A DNA stretch of 64,000 bases from NCBI GenBank assembly GCA_947478455.1, contig CANJWR010000004.1, positions 1-64,000 on the forward strand, in the 5' to 3' direction. Below the pieces are notes generated by a model. It had not been told where the DNA came from and searched no databases. It saw nothing but the letters and a program-made list of their open reading frames with translations. The DNA comes from Beijerinckiaceae bacterium (GTDB lineage: Bacteria > Pseudomonadota > Alphaproteobacteria > Rhizobiales > Beijerinckiaceae). This document shows positions 28,183 to 37,600 of the stretch, one piece after another. Within the stretch, counting starts at the first letter, position 1. Every line of letters starts with the position of its first letter. Position numbers and translations under genes: made by a program.

Positions 28183-28976
28183 GCATGCTCCAGAGTGAAC
28201 AGCGCGATGCAGGCTGCAAACGACACAAGCGCAAAGGCGCGATCGGCGCCGCGCACAGTCTGCACATCAGCGAGCGATGGCAGGCGGCCCTGAAAGCCCC
28301 GGCAACGCATGGCGGCCACGATGCGCTCGGAGCGCTCGATGCTGCGGATCATCAACATGCCGAACAGAAAACCTACGCTGCGCCATGTGTGCCAGTTGCA
28401 CCGCATGGTGAAACCGCGCGCCCGCATGGAGGTGCGCAGGCGGCGATATTCGCGGCCCAGGACCTCGATGTAGCGAACCGTGAATAGAAACAGATGCACG
28501 AATTTTTCCGGCGCGCGCAGGCCCGCCATGGCGTGACCGAGTTCGACCTGTTCCATCGTGCCCAGAAGCGCGAGGATCATCAGCACGACAGCGTTCGATT
28601 TCAAAAGAATTTCGATGGCGCGCGTCAGTCCTTCGTGGCTTGCCTCAAATCCCCAGATCGCAAACAGGGGCGAACCGGGAGTCGTAAAAGGCAGCAGGGC
28701 CAGAACGAAAAACATGAAACCGTCGAGCGACGCCATGCGCCTGAACGTTGCGCCCGGTTCAAGCCGCGCCGCCAGCGCCGCCCCGATGGCTAGCCCCAGT
28801 GCGGCCAGCAGGCCCGGCAGATGCGAGAGGCTGACAGTCGCAAGCGCGAACGCCATGCAGACGAGCAGTCGCACGCGAGGATCGATCATGCGCAGCAGCG
28901 GCGGCGTCTGGCGTGGCGCGTCGCATTCATCGTCGGCGTGCGCGATGGTGGATGATGTCTGTTCGGGACGCGTCAC
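28179..28976 (-). CDS. nikQ: ECF nickel/cobalt transporter T component (NikQ/CbiQ)
   Basis: Hydrophobic protein with the T-component signature region (LRTSMRARGF...MRCRGFQG). Confidence 0.88.
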   Translation of the reverse strand: MTRPEQTSSTIAHADDECDAPRQTPPLLRMIDPRVRLLVCMAFALATVSLSHLPGLLAALGLAIGAALAARLEPGATFRRMASLDGFMFFVLALLPFTTPGSPLFAIWGFEASHEGLTRAIEILLKSNAVVLMILALLGTMEQVELGHAMAGLRAPEKFVHLFLFTVRYIEVLGREYRRLRTSMRARGFTMRCNWHTWRSVGFLFGMLMIRSIERSERIVAAMRCRGFQGRLPSLADVQTVRGADRAFALVSFAACIALFTLEHA

Positions 28977-29587
28977 CGGCGCGCCTCCTTCATGGCGGAG
29001 GAGGCTTGCGGCTTGCTGCGGCGATTGGCCGAAAGGCCGTATGCGAGGCCTGCGAGGCCGATAATATAGCCGAGACCGCCCAGTACATCGTGCAGCCAGA
29101 CCTTCTCCTGCCAGGCGTCGATCTGTTCGCGCAACGGGCGAAGCTGGTGGGCGACGCCCTGCTCGACCATGGCGCGAATCTCGGCTGAAGAAACATCGCC
29201 CTTTGCGGTTTGCGCCTGCGGGGCAGGCGTCGCGGCGATTGCGGGCGCGGCGCCTGCGCCCGGCAATGTATCGGGCAATTCGGCTGCGGCGATCCTGTAG
29301 GTCGCCACATGACCGTCTCCGGCGTCGAGTGTGAATACATGATCGGCCCGCGTCTGCGCCACAAAAGCGAACTCGCCTTCCGCATTTGTCCGGAGTGTAG
29401 CCAGCACGCGTCCGTCCGGCAGAGTCACGGAAACTGCGGAATCCTGCGCCCTTCCGCCTGGTGCGAAATAGCCGTAGCCGGAGATCTCGGCCCCGATGGC
29501 GGTGGCGAAGACTTTCAGTTTGTGCGCCAGCGCGGGTGGCGCGCAGATCGTCAGGGCAAGAGCCAGAATCGCGAGGCGCTTACGCAT
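28973..29587 (-). CDS. nikL: NikL/CbiL-like accessory component of nickel/cobalt ECF transporter
   Basis: AHKLKVFATAIGAEISGYGYFAPGGRAQDSAVSVTLPDGRVLATLRTNAEGEFAF plus C-terminal TM; between T and S component genes. Confidence 0.75.
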   Translation of the reverse strand: MRKRLAILALALTICAPPALAHKLKVFATAIGAEISGYGYFAPGGRAQDSAVSVTLPDGRVLATLRTNAEGEFAFVAQTRADHVFTLDAGDGHVATYRIAAAELPDTLPGAGAAPAIAATPAPQAQTAKGDVSSAEIRAMVEQGVAHQLRPLREQIDAWQEKVWLHDVLGGLGYIIGLAGLAYGLSANRRSKPQASSAMKEARR

Positions 29588-30209
29588 AGGACGCCTCCTG
29601 CGGTTCGGGCATGCCGAGAAATTCCGGCTTCACGCGCAGAAGCAGGCTGACGGCGGCAGCCGTGAAGGCGGACTCGATGGCCATGACGGGCAGATGGGCG
29701 AACAGGGTGAGGCGCGCGGCCGCGTCGAATTCCTTGCCGGATAGGGCAAGAGAGCCCGCGACCATCAGGGCGGTGAGAATTACGCCGAGACCGCCCGCGA
29801 GCGCGGCGGCGAGGATCGAGAGTTTGCGACTGTCGCGTCGTCCGATAGCGGCAAACAGCGCGTAGCAAAGCAGGGCCGGCACGGCCATGTTCATGGCGTT
29901 GACGCCCAGCACCACCAGTCCGCCGAAGCCGAACAGAACGGCCTGCAAAAGCAGCGCCACCACAATGGCCGGAAAGGCCGTCCAGCCCAGTGCGACGCCC
30001 ACCAGACCATTCAGAATCAAATGGACCGACGAGGGCCCGACCGGGAAATGCACCAGCGACGCGACGAAAAACACCGAGGACAGCATGGCGGTCCGGGGGA
30101 TTTTTTCGTGATCGAGGGCGCGCAACCCGATGGCGCATCCGGCCAGAGTCACGGCTACGCCGGTCGCCAGGACCGGGGCAGACAGAACTCCATCCGGGAT
30201 ATGCGCCAC
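29580..30209 (-). CDS. nikM: ECF nickel/cobalt transporter S component (NikM/CbiM)
   Basis: MAHIPDGVLSAPVLATG...VHFPVGPSSVHLILNGLVGVALGW; GTG start. Confidence 0.92.
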   Translation of the reverse strand: MAHIPDGVLSAPVLATGVAVTLAGCAIGLRALDHEKIPRTAMLSSVFFVASLVHFPVGPSSVHLILNGLVGVALGWTAFPAIVVALLLQAVLFGFGGLVVLGVNAMNMAVPALLCYALFAAIGRRDSRKLSILAAALAGGLGVILTALMVAGSLALSGKEFDAAARLTLFAHLPVMAIESAFTAAAVSLLLRVKPEFLGMPEPQEASYA

Positions 30210-30313
30210 GCTTGCTCCGCCCTGAACGCTTTAAGCCGTTTAATGAGATTTCTCATACACCCGGCGCGCGGCCTTGCGCAACAAGGCTTTGCGCGCCGGA
30301 ATGCGGCAAAATC

Positions 30314-31075
30314 TCATTTCAGATCGACCGCCTTCACCCACATGGTTCCGCCGATTTCCGCGTCGGCCTGCTTGCCGTCAGGGCCGGTGATTTTTCCGTC
30401 CACCAGCACGTTGAGGCCCCACCAGCCGGCGCGCGGAATCGCATAGGCGAAGACGCCGTTCTGGTCGGCCTTCACCACCTGTGTGGTGAACGGATCGGAC
30501 GGAACCTTGATCTTTGCGTCGTTGATCCATTCGATTTCGATAGTGGCGTAAGGCAGGGGTTGCCCGTCCTTCAGGGCGATTCCGCGAAACAGATTGCCGG
30601 TCCACAGGCCGTAGGGGCGCGTGAGCGGGCGGATTTCGACCGGCGCGCCGACCAGCGCATCCCATTGATCGCCTGCGCCAAAATCCACCACCACCTTGGT
30701 GTGATGGACGAGGAAGTGCTTTTCGGCGGCGTCCCAGTAGGGGGCGGGGTTGAGATAGAAAACATAGTCGCCCGGCTTGCCGAATTTATAGCTCGCCTCG
30801 AAGGCCTTCCGGCCGTCGATGGTTTTGGGCGCAAGGCTGGCGCGAAGATCGATCTTCTTGCCGTCCGCCAGAACTCCGAACTCGACCGGCTGCCCCATAT
30901 CCATCACCGGTCCGCCCTCGACCGGATGGGTAAAGGTGAGGGACAGCTTCACCGAGTGATCGCCCTCGTCGGGCACGATGTCCGTGGAGGGGATGAGTTC
31001 CTGAAAATGTGCGGATGCGGGGGCCGCGAGGGCCAGCCAGATTGCCAATGAGGCTGCAAGTGGTCGCCGGGGCAA
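30314..31075 (-). CDS. nikK: DUF4198 / NikK-like periplasmic protein
   Basis: AHFQELIPSTDIVPDEGDHSVKLSLTFTHPVEGGPVMDMGQPVEFGV...; probable TTG start at 31075 behind AGGGAGGG. The ORF-track start at 31102 lies inside the operator palindrome. Confidence 0.82.
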   Translation of the reverse strand: MPRRPLAASLAIWLALAAPASAHFQELIPSTDIVPDEGDHSVKLSLTFTHPVEGGPVMDMGQPVEFGVLADGKKIDLRASLAPKTIDGRKAFEASYKFGKPGDYVFYLNPAPYWDAAEKHFLVHHTKVVVDFGAGDQWDALVGAPVEIRPLTRPYGLWTGNLFRGIALKDGQPLPYATIEIEWINDAKIKVPSDPFTTQVVKADQNGVFAYAIPRAGWWGLNVLVDGKITGPDGKQADAEIGGTMWVKAVDLK

Positions 31076-31081
31076 CGGTCC

Positions 31082-31121
31082 CTCCCTGTATGATGAATAC
31101 ATAAATTCATCATACAGGGAG
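31082..31121. promoter_or_regulatory. NikR operator candidate: 17-bp perfect inverted repeat with 6-nt spacer
   Basis: CTCCCTGTATGATGAAT-ACATAA-ATTCATCATACAGGGAG; contains GTATGA-N16-TCATAC (31088-31115). Confidence 0.88.
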
Positions 31122-31231
31122 ATGAGTCAAGTCGTTCGACGGCAGTGATTCAGGGATTGGAAATCTGGACCAGCGGGATCTTTTGGGAGACCGTGCCAAT
31201 CCTTATGGTCGCTCCGGCTGGAGATGCATGC

Positions 31232-31260
31232 AAAAAAGGCCCGCCTTGCGGCGAGCCTTG
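31232..31260 (-). terminator. rho-independent terminator downstream of FAH-family gene
   Basis: Minus strand AAGGCTCGCCGCAAGGCGGGCCTTTTTT. Confidence 0.8.
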
Positions 31261-31314
31261 ATTTCCGACTTCCAAGCTCGCGTCTCGAGAACGAGCGCTC
31301 GTTCCAGAGACGAC

Positions 31315-32229
31315 TTACGCGGGCAACACCTTGTTGCGCAGGACGCCGATGCCTTCCACGCAGGCTTCCATCACGTCGCCGGACTGCAGCCACAGCGGCG
31401 GCTCCATGCCGGAGGCGACGCCGGCCGGGGTGCCGGTGCAGATCACGTCGCCCGGCTCCAGCGTGATGCCGGCCGAGAGGCTTTCGATGATCTTCGGCAC
31501 GCCGAACAGCAGGTCGGACGTGTTCGAATCCTGACGGATCTTGCCGTTGACGGTCAGGTACAGGCGGTGGCCGGACCAGTCGCCGAATTCGTCTTTGGTG
31601 ACCACATAGGGGCCGATCGGGCAGAAGGTGTCGAAGCTCTTGCCCTTGAAGAACTGGCCGTGGTTGGTCTGGGCGTCGCGGGCGGTGACGTCGTTCAGCA
31701 CCGTATAGCCGAAGACGTGGTCGAGGGCGTTGGCCTCCGAAATATCGCGACCGCGCTTGCCGATGACGACCGCGAGCTCGACTTCATAATCGAGCTTCTG
31801 GGTATGGGCCGCATGGCGCTCGATGCCGTCTGTGTGGCCGACGATGGTTGTCGGCGGCTTGGTGAAATATTCCGGGAACTTCGGGTAGGACGGCGGAATG
31901 TTCTTGGCGCGGGCCATTTCCTCGATGTGCAGCTTGTAGTTGCGGCCGACGCAGAAGACGTTCTTGGTCGCGCCCGGCAGGGGCGTGGCGACAATGTCGT
32001 CCGACAGGGGCGTCCACAGGTCGGCTGCGCCGCCCTTCTGGGCCGCCGAGAAGGCCGCGCGGGCGTCCGCCAGAGCCTGATCGCCGCCGGCCACGAGGCC
32101 GCGCAACGTCACCGGTAGATCCTTGCCGGTCAGGGTGCGGGCGGCGCGGACGAGATCGAGAACGCCCTTCTGCGGATCGAGCGCGCCAAGGCGCAGGCCG
32201 CCGAGAACTTTGTAGGTCAGGAATTTCAC
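31315..32229 (-). CDS. fumarylacetoacetate hydrolase family protein
   Basis: FCVGRNYKLHIEEM...DYEVELAVVIGKRGRDI...GYTVLNDVTARD...TGTPAGV; GTG start at 32229. Confidence 0.93.
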   Translation of the reverse strand: MKFLTYKVLGGLRLGALDPQKGVLDLVRAARTLTGKDLPVTLRGLVAGGDQALADARAAFSAAQKGGAADLWTPLSDDIVATPLPGATKNVFCVGRNYKLHIEEMARAKNIPPSYPKFPEYFTKPPTTIVGHTDGIERHAAHTQKLDYEVELAVVIGKRGRDISEANALDHVFGYTVLNDVTARDAQTNHGQFFKGKSFDTFCPIGPYVVTKDEFGDWSGHRLYLTVNGKIRQDSNTSDLLFGVPKIIESLSAGITLEPGDVICTGTPAGVASGMEPPLWLQSGDVMEACVEGIGVLRNKVLPA

Positions 32230-32384
32230 TGGGACGTCCCTTTCTGGATGGTCGTTAAGCGGATCAATTCCGGCAAACGAGATAGACCGAAGGACGCAAA
32301 GAGTCACGCCGGTTTGGCGGGGCAGGGCCGGGAGCCATGCGCGGGCCACACTTGCGCGGAGGCGGCCAGCCGCTAAACGGGCGT

Positions 32385-33134
32385 ATGGATTTCATCATTC
32401 CCCCCGACATCGGCCCGCTGCTGTTCTCCGGCCTGACGCTGGCGTCGTTCGCGACGGCCTTCATCGGCGTGTTCACCGGCACGGCGGGAGGGCTGATCCT
32501 GCTGGCCATCATGGCGGTCACCATGCCGACGGCTGTGGTGATCCCCATACATACGGTGGTTCAACTCGGCTCCGGCGTCACCCGCACGCTGATCATGTGG
32601 CGCTACGTGATGCGGGCGACGTTGCTGCCGTTTTTGCTGGGAGCCATGGGCGGGGCGGCGCTGGGCGGGCGGATTTTCGTGTCGCTGCCGATGAACTGGC
32701 TGCAACTGATCCTCGGGGCGTTCATTCTGGTCGTGACGTGGATGCCGAAACTGGGACGCATCGGGGCGGAGCGCGGGCGCTTTCTGGTTCTGGGATTTGT
32801 GGCGACTTTCGTTGGCGTTTTCGTCAGCGCGACCGGCACGCTGGTCGCGCCGTTCGTGGCGAGCGCCGCCCCGGACCGTCGCCAGCATGCGGCCACTGTG
32901 GGCGCGCTGATGACCTTTGTGCATATCGCCAAGCTCGTCGCCTTCGGGTTTCTGGGCTTTGCGGTCGGGGCCTATGTGCCGTTGATGGTCGCCATGATCG
33001 CATCGGGCGCGCTCGGCAACTGGCTCGGCGAGGAAGCCCTGCACCGCACGAGCGAACAAAGATTCCGGATGATCTTTCAGTGCGTGCTGACGTTGCTGGC
33101 GCTGCAACTGGTATGGAACGGCCTGCGCGCCTGA
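32385..33134 (+). CDS. TauE/SafE family sulfite exporter-like membrane protein
   Basis: FIGVFTGTAGGLILLAIMAVTMPTAVVIPIHTVVQLGSGVTRTLIMWRYV; hydrophobic throughout. Confidence 0.85.
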   Translation: MDFIIPPDIGPLLFSGLTLASFATAFIGVFTGTAGGLILLAIMAVTMPTAVVIPIHTVVQLGSGVTRTLIMWRYVMRATLLPFLLGAMGGAALGGRIFVSLPMNWLQLILGAFILVVTWMPKLGRIGAERGRFLVLGFVATFVGVFVSATGTLVAPFVASAAPDRRQHAATVGALMTFVHIAKLVAFGFLGFAVGAYVPLMVAMIASGALGNWLGEEALHRTSEQRFRMIFQCVLTLLALQLVWNGLRA

Positions 33135-33205
33135 TCTCCGCAAACATGGCTTGCGACATACGCCGGACGGGTTCACAAAGTTCCGGCTGAACAACGGAGC
33201 ATCCA

Positions 33206-34264
33206 GTGGATTTTGCCAGCGACAACGCCTCGGGCGCAGACCCGAAAATCCTTGCGGCGCTGGTGGCGGCGAATGGATCCTCTTATCCGGCCTATGGGGC
33301 CGATCCCTATTCTGAGCGCGCTGAAAAAATGCTGTCCGACGTTTTCGAGCGCGATTGTGCGGTGTTTCTCGTCGCTACAGGCACGGGCGCAAATGCGCTG
33401 GCGCTTGCGGCGCTGACGCCCCCGTGGGGGGCGATCTTTTGTCACGAAGACGCCCACGTAATGGACGACGAATGCGGCGCGCCGGAATTCTTTTCCGCCG
33501 GTGCAAAAATGATCGGCCTGACGGGCCATGCGGGCAAGATCGCACCGGATGTGCTGCGCGATGCGCTGGCCGCCTATCCGCGTGGGCTCGTCAAACAGGT
33601 GCAGCCCGCCAGTCTGTCGCTGTCGCAGGCCAACGAATGCGGCACGCTATACGCACTGAATGAAGTTTCCGAACTTTCCAGCATCGCTCATGCGGCGGGC
33701 GTTAAAGTCCATATGGACGGAGCACGCTTCGCCAATGCGCTTGTTACTATGGGGTGTTCACCCGCAGAGATGACGTGGAAGGCGGGCGTCGACGCCTTGT
33801 CTTTCGGGGCGACAAAAAATGGCACACTGGCCTGCGAGGCGGTGATTTTCTTCAATAAGAAGCTCGCAGAAGATTTTGCCTACCGGCGCAAGCGGGGCGG
33901 GCATCTTCTGTCGAAAGGCCGTCTGCTCGGCGCACAAATGATCGCCTATCTGGAAGGCCATCACTGGCTGGCTCTGGCGCGCTGCGCCAATGATTCAACC
34001 GCCAAACTCGCAAAAGGTCTTGCGACGATTCCGGGCGTGCGCATTCCATGGCGGCCGCAAGTGAACGAATTGTTTGTCGTGCTGCCGCGCCACGTGGACG
34101 CTGCGCTCAAGGCGGCGGGGTCACGCTATTACGACTGGGGCGCGCGCGGCCTGCGCGACGACGAGCGGCCTTCGGCCGACGAGATTTTCGTTCGGCTCGT
34201 GACGTCGTTTGCGACGCGCGATTTCGAAATAGAACATTTCCTCGATATTGCCCGCTCGGCCTGA
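33206..34264 (+). CDS. low-specificity threonine aldolase / beta-eliminating lyase family (PLP)
   Basis: FASDNASGADPKILAAL...HMDGARFANAL...DALSFGATKNGT (PLP Lys). Confidence 0.9.
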   Translation: MDFASDNASGADPKILAALVAANGSSYPAYGADPYSERAEKMLSDVFERDCAVFLVATGTGANALALAALTPPWGAIFCHEDAHVMDDECGAPEFFSAGAKMIGLTGHAGKIAPDVLRDALAAYPRGLVKQVQPASLSLSQANECGTLYALNEVSELSSIAHAAGVKVHMDGARFANALVTMGCSPAEMTWKAGVDALSFGATKNGTLACEAVIFFNKKLAEDFAYRRKRGGHLLSKGRLLGAQMIAYLEGHHWLALARCANDSTAKLAKGLATIPGVRIPWRPQVNELFVVLPRHVDAALKAAGSRYYDWGARGLRDDERPSADEIFVRLVTSFATRDFEIEHFLDIARSA

Positions 34265-34366
34265 CGCGGCTTCGCAGAGGAGACCAAAACCTCCCGAATT
34301 TCGTCCAATCGACGCCGCAATCGTGCTGCCATCCTTGGGGGTGGGGCGCAGGATACGGAGAGTTTG

Positions 34367-35215
34367 ATGACGACTTCCGGCACGATTGATGACCGCCCAA
34401 AGGCGGGGCGCATTACGGCCATTCGAATTCTTGCACTCGGCGGGCTGGGTGCTGCACTTGCGGCTTTCATTCCGGCGTCTGCTAACGCGCAGATCTATGG
34501 CGCATGGGGTTACCGCACCTGGCGGGAACCGGTGGAAATCGCGCCGGATCTTCCGCGCGGGTTCGAACGGCGGCAGAACTTCCGGTCGGACGATCCCGAC
34601 ACCCTCACCCGAACCGAAATTCGCGACATTCTGGCCTACAGGGGCTTTCGGGTGTCGGGACCGATGGAGCGGCAGGGCGACGTCTTTGTTGCGACCGTTC
34701 TCGATCGCAACAATCGCAGCGGACGTGTGGTGGTCGATGCGCTCGATGGCGTTATTCTCGAACATATTGTCACAGGCGCGGGCGTGCGTCCGCCACGCGA
34801 TATTCCACGCCGGGGTGATGATTTTCGGGATACCGAAGATTTTCCCCAATCCGTCGGCGAACCGCGCGTGGTCACCGGCGTCGGACCTGCACTGCGCGGC
34901 GAACCGCAGACAAAGCAGAAGGTCGCGGTTGCGCGCGAGCCCAAGTCCGCAACAGCGCCGAAGCCGGTCGAGCGAAAAGCGCTTCCGTCGCAATCTATGA
35001 AAAGTCAGAAACCCCCATCCGCGAGGCCAGAGGCGCGGGTTCCCGAAAGGCAAAGCGCGGCAGCGCCGCAGGCTTCCAAGCCGGAATTGCCTGCCGCGCC
35101 GGTTGAAACAGCGCCGTTCGTGATCGAAGCCCCGCCGGAGGTTCCGCGAATTCCGGAAATCGCCCGAAATCCGGACGGCGTCGCCAATGGGGTGCCGGTC
35201 AATCCACTCGAATGA
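34367..35215 (+). CDS. exported hypothetical protein
   Basis: Signal-like N-terminus; TRTEIRDILAYRGFRVSGPMERQGDVFVATVLDRNNRSGRVVVDALDG; Pro/Ala-rich C-terminus. Confidence 0.6.
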   Translation: MTTSGTIDDRPKAGRITAIRILALGGLGAALAAFIPASANAQIYGAWGYRTWREPVEIAPDLPRGFERRQNFRSDDPDTLTRTEIRDILAYRGFRVSGPMERQGDVFVATVLDRNNRSGRVVVDALDGVILEHIVTGAGVRPPRDIPRRGDDFRDTEDFPQSVGEPRVVTGVGPALRGEPQTKQKVAVAREPKSATAPKPVERKALPSQSMKSQKPPSARPEARVPERQSAAAPQASKPELPAAPVETAPFVIEAPPEVPRIPEIARNPDGVANGVPVNPLE

Positions 35216-35220
35216 TGCGA

Positions 35221-35248
35221 AAAAGCCCCCGCTTTGGGCGGGGGCTTT
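35221..35248. terminator. bidirectional-type terminator hairpin
   Basis: aaaagcccccgctttgggcgggggcttt. Confidence 0.75.
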
Positions 35249-35292
35249 CCGGCCGGGAGGGTGGGGAGCCCTTCCATCTGGCCGCTTGATCG

Positions 35293-35757
35293 TCAGGCGG
35301 CCTTGCGGGCCTCAATGACCTGAGCGCCGCCGATGGGAATCTGGCGGGGTTTCTGGGTCTCGGGAATCTCGCGCACGAGATCGACGTGGAGCAATCCATT
35401 TTCCAGCGCCGCGCCGGTGACCTGTACATGATCGGCAAGCTGGAAACGTCGCTCGAAGGCGCGCGCTGCAATGCCCTGATGCAGGATTTCGACTTTATTA
35501 GTCAGATCTCCCTCGACGCGTGTTTCACGGTTGCCGCGAATCGACAATGTGTTCTCGCGTGTCTCGATGGTCAGATCGGCTTCGGCGAAGCCTGCAACAG
35601 CGACGCTGATGCGATATTGGTTCTCGCCGCGACGCTCAATGTTGTAGGGCGGATAGGTGGGAGCAGGATCAACGCCTGTGGCGTTATCGAGCATTGTAAA
35701 AAGACGATCGAAACCGACGGTCGAACGATAGAGCGGCGAGAGATCGAAATGACGCAT
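35293..35757 (-). CDS. small heat shock protein Hsp20 (alpha-crystallin family)
   Basis: MRHFDLSPLYRSTVGFDRLF...YNIERRGENQYRISVAVAGFAEADLTIETRENTLSIRG...GLLHVDLVREIPE. Confidence 0.95.
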   Translation of the reverse strand: MRHFDLSPLYRSTVGFDRLFTMLDNATGVDPAPTYPPYNIERRGENQYRISVAVAGFAEADLTIETRENTLSIRGNRETRVEGDLTNKVEILHQGIAARAFERRFQLADHVQVTGAALENGLLHVDLVREIPETQKPRQIPIGGAQVIEARKAA

Positions 35758-35820
35758 GACATATCCTCCAAAGAAGCGACATGAGCACCCTGGCCCCTTA
35801 GGCTAGGGCGCCGTTTGCAC
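35758..35820 (-). promoter_or_regulatory. ROSE-type RNA thermometer candidate in hsp20 5'UTR
   Basis: mRNA CAUGUCGCUUCUUUGGAGGAUAUGUC-AUG: UYGCU (UCGCU) facing SD GGAGG in a hairpin, with an upstream GC stem GCCCUAGCCUAAGGGGC. Confidence 0.7.
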
Positions 35821-36004
35821 GTCCGTTGCGGCCCGTGCGTCTATGAATTGGGAACGCGTCTCGGGCGTCGCAAGAGGCCGGGTGCAAATTTTCTCTTTGT
35901 CATGGCCAAGCATTGTGACGCGCGGTTTTCCTTGACGAGCGCCATGATTATTCACCAATCTGTCCAGATGATGCTGCGGCTTCCGACACATTAAGGCGAA
36001 CCAG

Positions 36005-37600
36005 ATGAAACAGCGCACGATCTGGTGGCTGGCGGCTCTGGCGGTCGCGATCCTCTGCACCGCAGGGGCCGGGAGCGAAATCTATCGCGACTATCGGGCA
36101 ACCCGCGACGCAATACGTACGCAGACCGAAGCCACTGTGCGGCTCGCCGATGTCCACGCGGAGCGCTCGCTCAACCGGATTCAGGAAACCTTCGAGAGGC
36201 TGACGCCATTTGTGCTCGGCGTGAACCGGAACGACGCTGCGGCGATGTCGGACCTGGTCGACCGCTTTCAGGACATGAGTATCGCCAGCGAGTCGATCGG
36301 CACCATCTGGGTGATGGATCAGGATGGCTGGCGCTGGCTCAACAATGTTCCGGTAGAAGGGCCCAGCACGAACAATAAGGATCGCTATTATTTCAAGGCT
36401 GCCCAGCAGGCGCCCGGAACTTACGTGGTGGGGCCGACCGAGACCGGGATCATTGTGCCGCGGCCGCGCTTTACCCTGAGCACGGCGCTCGTCGATTCGT
36501 CCGGCAAATTTCAGGGCGTGTTGGCGGCAGGCATCGACGCCGAGCATTTCAGCCGACTTTACGATAGCGTCCGCACTGGGCCCAACGTGCAGCTGGTGGC
36601 GTTCAATGTTGCCGGCGATTTGCTCGCCAGATCTCCAAACTCCGATCCATTGGCAGTGGAGGCAGCCCGCAAGGCGTTTGGTGCCAATGCCGGAACAGCT
36701 GCAGACGACGATGACTGGGTATCTGCCGTCAAGCGGCTTCAGTCCTTTCCGATCACCCTCGTGGCGGTGACGGATTTCAACCAGGCGCTCGATCGCTGGC
36801 GCTTCAGGTCGTGGCAGGTGGGGTTGCTGAGCGCGTTGATGATGCTGGGTTTCGTGATGCTGACACTGGCCGGTATTCGCTCGTCGCAACGCGAAACGAA
36901 AGCGACCGAGAATCTGCGCAATCTGAACGAGCATCTGGAGGAACGGGTTCGGGATCGCACGCAGTCGCTCAATCTTCTGCTCCGCGAACTCAATCATCGG
37001 GTGAAGAACAATCTGCAGATCGTCGGCAGTCTCATCCGCCTTCAGGCGCGCACCCAGAAGCAGCCGGAAGTGACCGAGATGCTGGAGCGCACCAACCAGC
37101 GGCTGTTCGCAATTGCGGATTTGCATAGCGAGCTTGAAACCGCCGAAACCGGTTCTGCCTCGTCACGTCAGTTCTTTGACCGGATCATCCGGCGCATTCT
37201 GGACGTATCGGAGATGCCGGGCCGCCGCATCGACTTGCGGCTCGACCTTGACGATGTGCCGCTGCCGGTCGACCGCGCGGTGCCGATGGGCCTGATCCTC
37301 AACGAACTCGTCACCAATTCGGTCAAGCATGCTTTTGCGGACCGGATTTACGGCAAGATCGCAGTTCGCTTCAAGGTCTCCGACGGCGTCGCTGAACTCA
37401 CAATTCGGGACGATGGCGAATCGCCTGTTACACGAACGAAGCCTGATGGGCTGGGTTCCCAAATCGTCGCCATGCTGACCCGGCAGATTCAGGGCGTCTA
37501 CAAGATCGAGGACGGCGCCGGACGCATGGTGCAGATCGTTGCGCCTCTAGCGGTTGTGCCGCAAACCGAGGCGGCGCCCCTTGCACGGGCGGCCGAATAG
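36005..37600 (+). CDS. membrane sensor histidine kinase (dCache-like N-terminus, HisKA_2/HATPase)
   Basis: LLLRELNHRVKNNLQIVGSLIRLQARTQ HisKA_2 motif; LILNELVTNSVKHAF N-box; two TM segments. Confidence 0.9.
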   Translation: MKQRTIWWLAALAVAILCTAGAGSEIYRDYRATRDAIRTQTEATVRLADVHAERSLNRIQETFERLTPFVLGVNRNDAAAMSDLVDRFQDMSIASESIGTIWVMDQDGWRWLNNVPVEGPSTNNKDRYYFKAAQQAPGTYVVGPTETGIIVPRPRFTLSTALVDSSGKFQGVLAAGIDAEHFSRLYDSVRTGPNVQLVAFNVAGDLLARSPNSDPLAVEAARKAFGANAGTAADDDDWVSAVKRLQSFPITLVAVTDFNQALDRWRFRSWQVGLLSALMMLGFVMLTLAGIRSSQRETKATENLRNLNEHLEERVRDRTQSLNLLLRELNHRVKNNLQIVGSLIRLQARTQKQPEVTEMLERTNQRLFAIADLHSELETAETGSASSRQFFDRIIRRILDVSEMPGRRIDLRLDLDDVPLPVDRAVPMGLILNELVTNSVKHAFADRIYGKIAVRFKVSDGVAELTIRDDGESPVTRTKPDGLGSQIVAMLTRQIQGVYKIEDGAGRMVQIVAPLAVVPQTEAAPLARAAE

